This document shows, piece after piece, positions 32,686-44,162 of a DNA stretch of 44,859 nucleotides. The notes below the pieces were generated by a model. It did not search any database, was not told the DNA's origin, and saw only the letters and a list, made by a program, of their open reading frames with translations. This DNA comes from Chromera velia (lineage: Eukaryota > Sar > Chromeraceae). The first letter of the stretch is position 1, and every line of letters begins with the position of its first letter. Where the stretch lies: positions 1 to 44,859 of the forward strand of contig JAHBMJ010000569.1 of the NCBI GenBank assembly GCA_018398765.1, in the 5' to 3' direction. The translations under genes and the position numbers were made by a program.

Positions 32686-33537
32686 TCAGCCAACTGCGAT
32701 CGAGCACCATCCTCCCTTCTCACTCACTTCATTGAAAAAAAGGGGGAAAATGTGGAAAAAGTGCTGTGTGATGACCTCATTTGACCAGCAACGTCCTCTT
32801 TGAATGAATCAAAGACTTTTCTCATCAAAGCAAACTGCCAGGCTGAAACATGTGTTGTTTTTCTACCACCACCTCTCAACCGGACACACGGAAACACAAA
32901 CAGACCTACAATTAACGTGTGCCAGCATGAATGAAACAATAGCGGAAGAGGAAGAAAACAGAACCATTGCACCAACTTAAGTCCCGACAATCAAATGATA
33001 AAAAAAATGAAAGCACGAACACCAAAGCAAAAGAATCGGACACGCGTCTCGTCCCGCGTATGATTGACGGCATCAGTTGCGCACGCAACAACTCTTGGTT
33101 CAGCCAGCGAACCAGAAAAGAAAAAAAAAAAAACAGAAAGAGGTGTTTGCACGTGCGGCCCATGCACGAATTAAAAAAAATAGATCGACACCCCTTTTAT
33201 TTGTCTTGATCGACTGCCCGCCCTCTTGAAGGAAACAAATGCATCCCAACCTTCTGATCACCAACTGCCCGCCAGGCCCTTCCTTCTCTCTTGATCTCCC
33301 AAACAGACCAACCTCTTCGATCGATCGATCGACAATTCCGCTCCCTGCCGAATGATCTGACTGACTGACCAGCCACCCTCTACCCCTCATTTCCTTCCGT
33401 CAGATGAAAGGCCGGGCCGAGAAGCGAACAGAAGAGAAGAGAAGAGCCTCCCTCCCTCACTCCATGTTCATGCAGTAACATGAAGGAAGGACCCCCCCCG
33501 CCTCCATGTATGCAGACTTCCGTCGATTCATTCCGTT

Positions 33538-33605
33538 ATTCCTTCCTTCCTTCCTTCCATCATTCATTCATTCATCCATCCATCCATCCATTCATTCATT
33601 CATGC
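33538..33605. repeat. (CCTT)-(CATT)-(CATC) tetranucleotide arrays
   Basis: Consecutive CCTT, CATT, CATC and CATT tetranucleotide runs in the gene-poor region. Confidence 0.9.
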
Positions 33606-36600
33606 ATCAATTTAATTATCCTCGTGTCTTTCCTTCAGTCTTCTCTTTGTCCTTGAATTCTTCTTCTTCTTCTCTCTCTCTCTCTCTCTTCTCGATATAT
33701 CACGAGGAGGTTGGAAGAGGGGACAGGAAGGAAGACAGACGCAAAAGAAGCCGGAAGGAAGGAAGGAGTGCCTGAAGATTTTCATTGTCTTGACCGCTTT
33801 GCACTCCAAAATATTTATCGGTAGATCTATGAATCAATCAAGTGCACGCACGCAGAGAAGAGAGGGCAAAGCAACGGTGGGAAAATGAGGCAGGTACATG
33901 GCAGTCACGGTGCGCACATTCAGGAAGGAAGATCTGTAAATAAAATCATGAAACCGAAAAAAAACCAACTCTGTGGTGGACCTTCCAACTGTACAGGAGG
34001 ATCGATCAATCCAGCCAAAGGAAGCATTTAATTTAGTGAGAGGGTATTGGGTACACCATCCCCTGTAGCTCTTTTTCTCATTCGTTTCTCTTGAATTGAA
34101 TTGCGCCTTTTTGTCACACTTCCGTCGATCTGCCTTGCGCCCACAAAACGCTCAGAAGAAAGGATGGAAGTAAAAATGAGACAAGACTGCGTTAATGGGA
34201 TATGGGCGCAAAAACACGAGCACAAAGCGCAATCGGGTCTCCGGCAAGACGCCCCCATGCAAAACGAACGAAGCAATCACGGATGCATGCCTTCATTTGA
34301 TTCGATCGAACAAAACGTACGAGGCGGTACGAGGAAGCTCACGCAATGAACCAATCAATGCAAACCAATCAAGTCAATGCGCAGATCGATGAAGAATGAA
34401 GGTCCCATTCTGTATAGTACAAACATAAGAAGAAAGAAAGAAAGAAAGAAAGAAATAACATGCACAGCGTGGAAGTAGGGAGAACAAACAGATCCAATGA
34501 ATCGCATCCTGCATGCATCTTCATGGTTCGACAATTAATGCGCGCAGGAATTACTTAAACGGCAGGAAAGTGGATGAAGTCTCTCTCTGTACAGTACACC
34601 GCCAAGGACAAAAACGTACGCCTGCCCTCACACGTGCATTCCCTTTCTTCTGCTCCTTCTCTGCCACACCGTGGACACACACACACACACGCACACAAAA
34701 TCCTTCTCACTTCCGTCTCGCGAAGCCTTCTCTCCCCTGCCCCCTCTGTTTGCCTTCACAGACGTCCAGAAATGATCGCAGGGCACAAAACGAGACAAGA
34801 CAGGCGTTCGGGTAGGAGGAGAAAGCGCACAAAAGCAAAAGTTCTGAAGGAAAGGCTCGAATGAATGAATCAAACTTTTGGTGGACGCTCGAAAGACGCA
34901 TGCAAGTCGAATGAATGCACCACGAAATGCCCACCCCATCGACAATGGAAGGAAACAACAAACGGTCTCTGTACAATACGCGTGGAAGGCCGGACACACG
35001 TACATGCAGGAATAAAGAAAGATTGCCCTGGCCATGCATGCACAATGAATCGAAGGATGCATCAACCAAAGCCAAAGAAATCCAAAGAAATCATTCCACC
35101 CATGCATAGATCGTCAGGAGGGTCCCGCCACCCATATGTATGCATGAAATTTCTGTACATGCAGCTAGTGACGTTGAACGAGAAACGCGCACGTACACAT
35201 TTCGTCAGCGTCCTTGCCGCCTTTTCCCCCCTCCCATCTCACACAAACAGACATGCAGAGGGAGGGAGAACATTCGAGGAAGAAGGATAGGAAGGGTGAA
35301 TGAAGGTTAACTGCAGCACACTGCATGCATCGTGGTGTAGGAAGGACTTGGATCGATGTTGTGGTTGGGAGCGATCAAAGCTCATTGACAAGTGGGGGAC
35401 GTCATTCAGAGTCCGTAGGTGTCTCGGACGAAAGAAGAGGTTTGCACTTTTTCTCTCTCTTTCTTCCCCCCCTCTTTTCTACTTTTCTCTTCCGCATCTC
35501 GTCCGTTTTCGCACAAAAGAGAAAAGGGACGGGAAGGATTAAAGAATGAAAGCGAAGACAAGAGAAGGTAAAAAGACAGGCGCTCCTCTGGTCTGCCTGT
35601 GGACTCTCTTTTTCGCTCTTTTTATAATCGATCGACAAACGATCAAATTGCATGCAAAGCCCGGCCGTGCATGAGAACCATCCATACCCATGCTCCAACG
35701 ATGGCCGGCCAAGTTGAACGCCTCCATCCATGCACGTACACTCGTGGGATGCATGCAAGTATCCGAAAGAGAGGTCAAGAAACAGAGGCGGCCGCAACAA
35801 CAGAGGAAGAACGATCGAGAGAACCCCTATGGAGAACTTTCCCTCCTCCCTTAAAAAGTTTGCCTTTCCGGCTTCCTCTTTCTTTCTCTCTCTCTCTCGG
35901 ATCTCAACATGCACGCTCACACGCTGCACATCGTTCCTCCCTCCCTCTGCATGCCGGACTTCTCCCCTCCCTCTTCCATGCACCCGGCCTCCTCCCACCA
36001 CCTAACCATTACTCACATTTCTCGGTCCGGCGGTTGGTTTCTCTTTCCCGATCCATTCTCTTAATTTAAGATTTCCATTGTATACGTACAGGGACGCAAA
36101 TGTAGTCGTCAGAAGACATGAAGACATTCAGGACCAAAAAACCAATATGCATCAATCAATCAAACAAACAAAGCATATCGATCAACGAGTGGATCAGCGG
36201 GCATGCACACAGGAGAAACTGCACGTACGTGAATGCATGTATGGAAAAAGAGACACAAGCCTATCAATTCTTCAACAGAAGAAAAGCGAAAGGCAGAAAA
36301 TGTCAAAGTACAAATACTACAGCAATGCTGACTGTACATCCTCTGGGCCGACTATCTATGCCAGTCCGAACGTTCAACCACAAAAAACCCTTTGTACCCC
36401 GGACAGCCTTTCTGCATGTCCCCCCCGATCCCTTCATTCCCGCTCTTGATCATGATGCAGATTCATACATCATGCACCATCACAATCGTGGTTATAACCC
36501 TTTCTCTTCCCCTCCCGTCTACCCATCCATTTCGGAAGAGCGGCCTCTTCTGACAGTCTGAAAGAGAGAGAGAGACACGTTCCCCTAAGATCCACCCGCC

Positions 36601-36677
36601 AACCCCCCATCTCCCTCCCCCCTCTCCATCAAAATGAGGTCCACCCAGTAAGAGGAATCGTTCTCTTCCTCTTCTTC

Positions 36678-38141
36678 TCAAAAAACTGCAGACGGGCCTA
36701 GACCCGCCTCCAAATCCCAAAACACTTCTCTCTCCTCATTCTTACCCTCTCCCTCACCCTCTCTCACATGACGATCTGCAGATGGACAGCAGACCCAAGC
36801 TCCCCCCCCCTCTGCCTCCTCTTCTTCATCGGAGAGACCCTCTGCTCCTGTCGTTTCTGTCGGTACATGCGAATCAATGCGACGTAGAGCATGTGAAGAC
36901 GTAGAGCGAATGAGTTCGACTTCCTTTTTCCCTCCCCCCTCTTCTTCCTCCTCCACAAGTTGAAGAAGGGGCTCTGCCTGGGGAGAGAGAACAGAAGGGA
37001 ACAGTGCTAGAGGGGGCAATGCAAAACGATCCACAACAACTTTGGCGAACAGCGCAAAGTGTGACGCGAGGTACCGCTCCATCTGAGTGAAGCGTGCGTC
37101 AGGGGCAGTAGAGACAAAAACATGGAGGCACTCGAGGCTCCAGAGGGACTGTGGGAATCTCACAGGGCCCCCAAATCTTTCCGGCAGAGGAAGGGGAGTA
37201 ATGCCAGAAGACACGCGCCAGAGATCCCGCACGGCACCCCTGAGCAGTTTCGACTTTCCACCTTTTCCCAACCACTCCCGCAAGAGCGAAGGCTCACTCT
37301 CTAACTTGTCTCTAAGTGCCGCAGCTTCCTCAGCAGATGGAAAAGTCCCCTTCAGCAATTTGAGGACCCACTGACAGACAGCGAGAGACGATGCGTACTC
37401 CCGCGGCTTCTCACGCAAAGTGCGTGAGACTCCGAGAATCTGATTGCGAAGTTTTGCTGTTGCTGCTGCTATTCTCTCTGCAACGACTGGGCACACAGAG
37501 ACAGAGACATACAGAGGGGCCCTGGAAGCGGGTCTCCCGGCATGCCACGTTTTTGTGTCGGCTGTCTCGACACGAGGCGCGTTTGGGGGGAATGCAGATT
37601 CGGGCAGCACCTTGGGTAGGGGTGCGGGGGCGCGGGAGATTGTAGAGGGGGGGGCAGAGAGGGATGACACCCCGGATGGCGACGTCTGACTCAGCGTGAC
37701 GGGGGATGGGCGCGTCTGGAGTTTTCTGACAGTTGGTGCATACGGTGCTGTGTGGGTTGTTGGGACATGCGGTGCTGTGTGGAAGGCTGTTGGGACGTGC
37801 GGTGCTTTGTGGAAGGCTGTTGGGACGTGCGGTGCTGTGTGGAAGGCTGTTGGGACGTGCGGTGCTGTGTGGAAGGCTGTTGGGACGTGCGGTGCTGTAT
37901 GGAAGGCTGTTGGGATTTGGGAGTTGGGTTCAGGAGGGAAGGAGGGGCCTCCAGGCAGTCCCCTGATCGGAGCCGCTGCTGCTGGTGCTGCTCTTTTCCC
38001 AGATTGCTTCCCCTCTTTCTCCTCGCAGCGCAGGGCAAGCTGCTCCATGCTCTGTCTCGCCCCCTTTTCCTTGCCGTGCAACTTCCCGGCAACAAGGGGG
38101 AGCCCAACAAGAAGACATATGAGTGTGAACAAGTAGTTCAT
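36678..38141 (-). CDS. Secreted protein with five 10-residue repeats, function unknown
   Basis: A single open frame of 487 residues from the ATG at 38141. An in-frame Met 22 codons upstream is less likely because MNYLFTLICLLVGLPLVAG is itself a complete signal peptide. Residues about 77-126 are five tandem copies of PTAFHTAPHV (one with K for T), encoded by near-identical 30 bp repeats and followed by diverged copies. A Pro/Ser/Thr-rich stretch leads into a globular region (about 220-400) with conserved-looking helices and alternating W, L and F. The C-terminus is strongly acidic (EEEEEGGG and DEEEEAEGGG runs). No family is recognised. A secreted or cell-surface protein is inferred. Introns in the acidic tail cannot be excluded, since other genes here are intron-rich. 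Confidence 0.62.
   Translation of the reverse strand: MNYLFTLICLLVGLPLVAGKLHGKEKGARQSMEQLALRCEEKEGKQSGKRAAPAAAAPIRGLPGGPSFPPEPNSQIPTAFHTAPHVPTAFHTAPHVPTAFHTAPHVPTAFHKAPHVPTAFHTAPHVPTTHTAPYAPTVRKLQTRPSPVTLSQTSPSGVSSLSAPPSTISRAPAPLPKVLPESAFPPNAPRVETADTKTWHAGRPASRAPLYVSVSVCPVVAERIAAATAKLRNQILGVSRTLREKPREYASSLAVCQWVLKLLKGTFPSAEEAAALRDKLESEPSLLREWLGKGGKSKLLRGAVRDLWRVSSGITPLPLPERFGGPVRFPQSLWSLECLHVFVSTAPDARFTQMERYLASHFALFAKVVVDRFALPPLALFPSVLSPQAEPLLQLVEEEEEGGGKKEVELIRSTSSHALRRIDSHVPTETTGAEGLSDEEEEAEGGGAWVCCPSADRHVREGEGEGKNEEREVFWDLEAGLGPSAVF
37740..37912 (-). repeat. 30 bp coding tandem repeat (PTAFHTAPHV)
   Basis: Near-identical 30 bp units (plus strand GGAAGGCTGTTGGGACGTGC and onward), in frame within the secreted-protein gene, five clear copies plus degenerate ends. 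Confidence 0.9.
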
Positions 38142-41115
38142 GGAGGAAGGTGATGCTGGGAAGGGGGACAACGAACAAAGGCAACAAACAGCCGGGAGGG
38201 ACAACACAGAGGCCCAGCAGCCTCATGCTTCACGAAGGACTCCTCCAGAGACAGACCCCCAATCCGCGTTACGGATTTGCACCTCTTTCCGCACGACACG
38301 CGTTCGAATCCGTACTTTGGACTCATTGAGGCTGCAGAGAGAGAAAGGCAGGCAGAAAACACAAGGGATTTCTAACAGTGCCAAAGCCTTTCAGACTGAT
38401 CCTTCTTGTCCTTTCCATGTCCAAAATAAGCCAGTGCAACCCATAAACAGACGAGAAGGCACACAAAGAAGAAGCAGACTAAAGGAAGCCTAGAAAGGAA
38501 GCTGATGAGCCCGTAAACAAAGGCACGATGACTCTCTTTATGCGTGCGTACAAAGACAAAGAGTCGTCCGCAACAGCTGCCGCCAGACTGACGTTGGATC
38601 TGCCCCGTAGACGGCCTCCCCAGTTACGCCAGACAGGAGAAATGAAAAGAATACCAGGCAAAGGAGTACAACGCGCATCGTCTTTAATGAGTGCGTGCGC
38701 TGTGTTATCTATCTGCCACCTGGTTTTGCGTCCAAACAGGAGGTCAGTGAGGACAAGAAGTCTAGAAAAGCTTCACAAAGGCAACATGAGCAACTCAAGC
38801 AACAGTGCTGCAACACTTTGCAGGTTTGGACTGAAGAAGGGCTTTGGACAGAAACGAGGTCTCAATCCTACTTCGACTCTGTCAGACTCTATCAGGTTTC
38901 TTCCTTATGGGCCTGATTGGGCTTTTGACTTCCATTAATCATATGCAGCTGTGAGATTCGACACGAATGACTTCAACTTCAACCGTAAGTTCAACGGGAA
39001 GGCTCCCGGCGGAGCCTGTCAGAAAGCCCGTGTGGAAGAGCCCGCGCCATGCATCCCGCGCCCTGCATGCATGGGGGGCGCCCAAAAAAAGCCCGCGCGC
39101 CGCTCCGGCCCCGGCCCTTGCATACATGCTCCCCCCCCCGCTCTGCCGAAGCCCACGCCCAAAACATAGCCCAAAAAACCACCGCAGGCCGCCCCCAGCC
39201 CTCCCTCCCCCCTATAACGAAACGTTAATTCTTTGAAATACTTTGAAAACGTTGTTCAAGTTCGAGACTCGAGAGGCTATAATTTAGTGCAAATGGTGGT
39301 AAATAGTATAAATAGTTATGTTAAGCTATGAAAATTAAAAAAATATAAAAAAACTTGTGTTAGATTATATTAGATTTTTTTATAAGTAAGATTTTATAAG
39401 ATTTTTAATATTTTTTTTATGATAACAAAATTCATCAAATTTATCATCAAAAAATCTTAGAAATACACTTTAATGATTTACAGGGTTTTTTAATATTATC
39501 TGATCGATGTAGATCAAATTATCCCACCAACATAAGACAAACGGCAACAGCCTGAGTGCTCTAGGGTAGTCTAAAGCACTGCTTGATTACTTTAGTTTGA
39601 ATCACTTATCACCTAACTACACGCAACATAGATAAACAAAAACAGCTTACTCATTCTTCTTGACAATAAGTTAATTACAAAATGTTTCAAGTATAAAGTT
39701 GTAAACATAAACGTCTTTTGAATTCTTTTCATTTCCTCATTGTAATGTCAGTCTATGCCTAGGTCTATGCTAGCTAATATTAGCTAAAGAAAGATGAACA
39801 GGGTGGTTAAACCTAGGGTTAAACTCATGTCACGGAGTCATGTGAAACCCCCAGCCACCCGGCGGCTTCGCTATAGGCCTCACGTCCAACCTAAACGTCG
39901 GCTAAAGAAAAAAAAAAAATCCCCCCAAACCTTTTACTTTTTTTTTTTTTTTTTTTTCTTTTTCACTCAAACAATTGTTGTTCAAGTGTCGCACACGTGT
40001 TGTTCATGTGTTGCACAACTGTTGTTTGGTGTTCTTGAGAGAAAAAAAGTAAAAAAGAAAAAAAAAAAAGATCTCCTCAGATCGCATAATTATTTTTTTT
40101 TTTTTTTAGCCGACGCCTAGCGTCCCACCTAAACAATACTAAACAACCTTCAGTTTAGCCGTGGTTACGCAGTCGGTGTTCAGTGAGCTAGTCACTGAGA
40201 CTAGCATCAAAAGTACTAGCAAAAGCGGCCCTAAGTTTAGCGTGGTCGCGGTGGCCACCGTGACTACGCCAGCTAGCCCTCGCGCGCGGCGGCGTATACC
40301 TGCTTTGTACAGCCCGGTCTGCTCGCAGGTGGGCGCGTATGGTACCCAGATCTAAGTCCAGATAAATTCAGCTATATCTTGTATTAATTCAAAAAGAACG
40401 AAAGTCTAGACAGAAGTATCTTTGAGACCATGTTGTGCGATGGAATCAACGCATGCAAACACGCACGCACGCACGCATGCAGTCTCGCAGGCAAGAAAAC
40501 GGTTCACTTACGACGGATCCAAGACAGATCGAGGCAAGAGGCAGCACATTCGAATTAGGGAACGGTCACGAAAGAAATAAACAGTACGTGCATTTCTCGT
40601 GAATTAGAGTGCATATGCAGCTCATGTCAGACACTTGAAATGCCCACAGCAAAGCAAGGAGTCAGAGAATATCAAGATCGACCAACAGATGGACAGACAA
40701 AAAGAGGAAGGAAAAAGGCTGTGAAGAACAACTAATCAAACAGACCCTCCCAAACGGAGACGAAACTTGGTTCTCTTTCTCCTTCTCTTAAAACGTCTCA
40801 GACCTGCCTTCGCATTGTGTTTCTCTCTTTCTCTGGTCGGTGTCTTTGCACCGCCGATAGAGCGAGCGTCTGTGCCACTGGACGCGTCTCTTTTCACACG
40901 CAGTAAAGAGACTTTCTGGAACGTGAGGAGACACACAAAGATCGCATATTCTGAGTGAGAAAAAAAGGGAAGTCTCCTCTTCCAGAAAGGCTGCAAAGGC
41001 AAATGAATCGAGGGTGCGTTGGAGAGGTGGCAACGAGGCCGACTGCTCTCTCCCTCCTTCTGAGTGTCCCCCCACTTTCTACTCCCGCTTCGTTGCCATT
41101 CCTTCTCTCCTCTTC
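38142..41115. other. Intergenic region with GC-rich then AT-rich segments
   Basis: From the signal-peptide gene start to the importin stop. About 38990-39220 is very GC-rich (CCCGCGCC, TGCATGCA). Sequence turns abruptly AT-rich at about 39230-40420, where the poly(A)/poly(T) hairpin element lies. Plus-strand frames at 38140-38938 have no recognisable product. Confidence 0.55.
39897..40120. mobile_element. Hairpin (foldback) element with poly(A)/poly(T) arms
   Basis: The left arm GTCGGCTAAAG plus an A run pairs with a T run plus AGCCGAC at the right. Nested arms (CTTTTTTT and AAAAAAAG) pair inside. The element is flanked by near-identical 14 bp direct repeats CGTCC(A/C)ACCTAAAC (39883-39896 and 40121-40134). 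It is non-coding, about 220 bp, and consistent with a foldback or MITE insertion. Confidence 0.5.
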
Positions 41116-44100
41116 TCACTGCACCATGGGTGCAATTTTGAGGAGTCTCTGCGAGTGTCTGGAGGGGTAGCTGAGAAGCTCTGGGTGCGAGTGGAGGTGC
41201 TCGAAGATGCGCCGGAGCTGCAAAGTGCAAAGAAGGAGACAGAAAAATATGGGGAACTAGGGAAGAAGGGGAGAGACACTGAGAAGGATGCAGATCGGGC
41301 AGGGAGGAGCAGCAAAGCTGTGCGAAGAAGCAGTCTCTCTATCTTGGTGAGCAGGAAGAGGAAGAGAACCCTACCGGTGCAGGCGGAGATGAAAATTAGG
41401 GGGGAAAAGAGTGAAATGAACGGAAAGACAGAAAGAATTAATCTTCGCACATTCATCCAAGGACTTATGCAGACACGCTCCCAAATGAGTGTCTTCCATC
41501 CAACGGTCGATCCTGCTTGTTCAGATGTACATGACGTGTGTGTGTGTACATACGCAGACCATACTAAGTACAGACAAACCGAATGAAAGGAGCTAGAGAG
41601 CTGACTGACGTGTGTCCTGATTTGAGGATCCTGCGGGTTGATGATTTCTGTTCTCTGTGCCTCCAGAAGGTCAAACAGGAAATCGTGTGTGGTCCAAGCT
41701 TCCTGCTCGTCCTCTGTCACAGGCAGCCACTCAGAGACGATCTTTTGGACCCGGGCCGCACAGGTGGGAACTCCCAAGTCGCCCCTGCATGCACGCACAC
41801 ATGAATGAATGGAGATGTATGGAATGGGAGCACACTTATTTCGTCGTCACTTTGTGACGTTGCACGAAGCAGAAGGAGCACCACGAACTACGCGGAAGAA
41901 GAACAAGAAGCGAAAAAAGAACGGCGGCAGACAGACAAACGCAAAGGCACGGCAGAGAAGAGAGCGTGACTGAGGCAGAATGGGAATGAGGCTACTGGGA
42001 TTTCCCCGTCTGCATGTCAGGCAGTCAGATGAATTTAGCGTATGTGTGAGAGAGCCGGATTGAGTGGCGGCGATCCAATGTGTTTGCGCAGGTATTAGTC
42101 CTTTTCCCTGGACGATGAAAGATGAGTAGAGAAGAAAGAACTCGCCCTTGAGGGACTTCACTGACGCGAATTGAGAGATGATCTTGGTGAGTGCACACAC
42201 TGCGCAGTCTATCACGAGTCTCCTCTCCGACAGTCGGGGGTGTTGGAAGCAGAGATTTAGCTGCAGATGTGCAACGAAACAGACAGATAGACGGACAACG
42301 CAGAGTCTGGAGAGGCCGACAGAAGCACAATGAACAAACTCAACGAAGTCTACGAACATGATGGCTTTACACTCATGTACAGGAACATGGCGGTGTCTCT
42401 TGGAAATACGAACATGCCCGAGCTGGCGAGACGTAGTGTTTCTTTCGTGGACAGAGGAACAAACACGGCAACGATCCACAACGCAAGCGAAGGAGAAACA
42501 GGCAGCAGAGAACCCAAAAAACCACAAAAGAGCCCAAAGCGGGTCAAAAATGGCAGACGCCAGAGAGACATTTAGGAGAGGAGAGGGGAGGCAGGCAGAG
42601 CTCACGAAGAAAAGAAAAGAAGAGACGCACCGCAGAGACGACTTCCGAGAGACGGGGTCTGACAACCTCAGGTGCCCTCTGAGCGAGACACCCGAGACCG
42701 AACGCCGAAGCCTGACACCTCAAGATGTCGTCCTCGTCCTCTCCCTCGTCCTCCTCGTCGCCCTCCGCAGGTGCGGGCAGCTGCTGCGTGTCTGACTGGA
42801 CGAAACGGAGGAAGGCGGCCAGAGCGGGGACGCCGTAAAGCTGCATGCATGCACGCATGTATGCAAACAAGGGAGGAAGTGGGAGGGAGATAGAAAGAAA
42901 GACAGGAGATATTTGAGGTGATGAAGGAATACACTCACGATTGGTTCCGCCTTTTCTTCGATCTCGCTCGGATAATGGATTGATCTTTGGAAGGATCGAT
43001 GTACGGTGCACATGCACTACGTGAATGCACAGATGTCTCTCTACCTCCCCCCCTAGCTGCCTGTCTAGACAGACTCTCTTTTTTCCCTGACGACCAACTG
43101 ACTGCAATTGCCTGGGGCCCCCCACAGTCGACTGCGTCTGCGAATGCGCAAATGGCTGCCAGGACACCCGCGCTGTGCTCACTCGCATAGTCTGCGTTGG
43201 CCATCCCGTTCTGCAGGATTTTGCTGTACACTGGCGCCACGTGCTGGTTGAATGCCTCCGTGCACAGCGGTCCCTCCATCTGCACGCATGCATGCATCAC
43301 GAGGAAATCAAGGAAAAAAGAAAGAAAGAAAGAAAGAAAGGAAGGAAGGAAATGAAATTGCATCCTCCAATCCAAAGACAAAAAGATCGCAGGGGAAGCA
43401 AGGCAGAAGACCGCAGACGGCTTCTCATTCTCTCTGTATGAAAAGAAACGTCGACAGGGCTACAGACAAACGCTTTTCACTCTCGAAAAAAATCCTTCCC
43501 CTCGCTCCCTCAAATGCGAACACACCCCTCAATCTCGCCCACACAACATTAAAAAGTCCAAAAACAGCAAACGGCCGCTCAGACAGGAACGCAGACAGGG
43601 AAAGAAAAAAAAAAAACAGACAGACAGACCTTGAAGAGGTTCCCAGAGATTTGCATCACCGTGTCAAAGATCTCCCCGACCTCGTCATCCTCATCGTCGT
43701 CCTCTTCCAGGAGCTGTTTTTTTTTTTTTTGGAGGCAGGCACACGGGAGGCGTTTCAGACCAAGGAACGGGAAAGACAAAAAAGTCACAAAGCAGCAAAA
43801 AAATGCAACACGGGAGAGGAAGAGAGGCACGATGAACCTGGATCTCGCTAACGGACAGCTTTTTTCTTGTGTGCCGCTTCTATACCGATCACTGCACGAA
43901 AGTAAAAGCAGTTGCCGGCTCAAACGACGGCAAGCTCGAAGCTCTTTGTTGCAGGAAGAAAGGAGGGGCCTCGGGCACATTACAAGACCCAAAGAGACAC
44001 CGCTGGAAGAATCCTGCGTACTCTAGCGTGACAGGAAAGGGACGAACGGCAAGCGTGCCAGAAGGAGAAAACCTAGCGGACTGCCCGACAGAAAAAAAAA

Positions 44101-44128
44101 AAAAGAAAGGAAGGAAATAAGGAAGGAA

Positions 44129-44162
<34 letters not shown>

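Larger units (their letters stand above)
31111..36677. other. 5.6 kb region without a supported gene
   Basis: Mid-GC sequence with GGAA, CATT/CATC (33538-33605), GAAA (34431-34455) and TGCATGCA repeats. Short frames on both strands are low-complexity. Two weak exon-like pieces on the plus strand (31151-31255 and 32611-32685) are listed separately. It may be long UTR or an untranslated transcript; nothing firmer can be said. Confidence 0.5.

Noticed and set aside
35402-36001. 199-residue minus-strand frame
   Set aside because: Composition is that of purine-rich repeats; no signal peptide, domain or splice partner supports it.
38528-38938. 136-residue plus-strand frame upstream of the secreted-protein gene
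   Set aside because: No signal peptide, domain or convincing splice context; basic, low-information composition, so kept as intergenic.
40736-41230. 164-residue minus-strand frame overlapping the importin end
   Set aside because: It reads the terminal importin exon in a different frame; the homology-supported frame stops at 41116.
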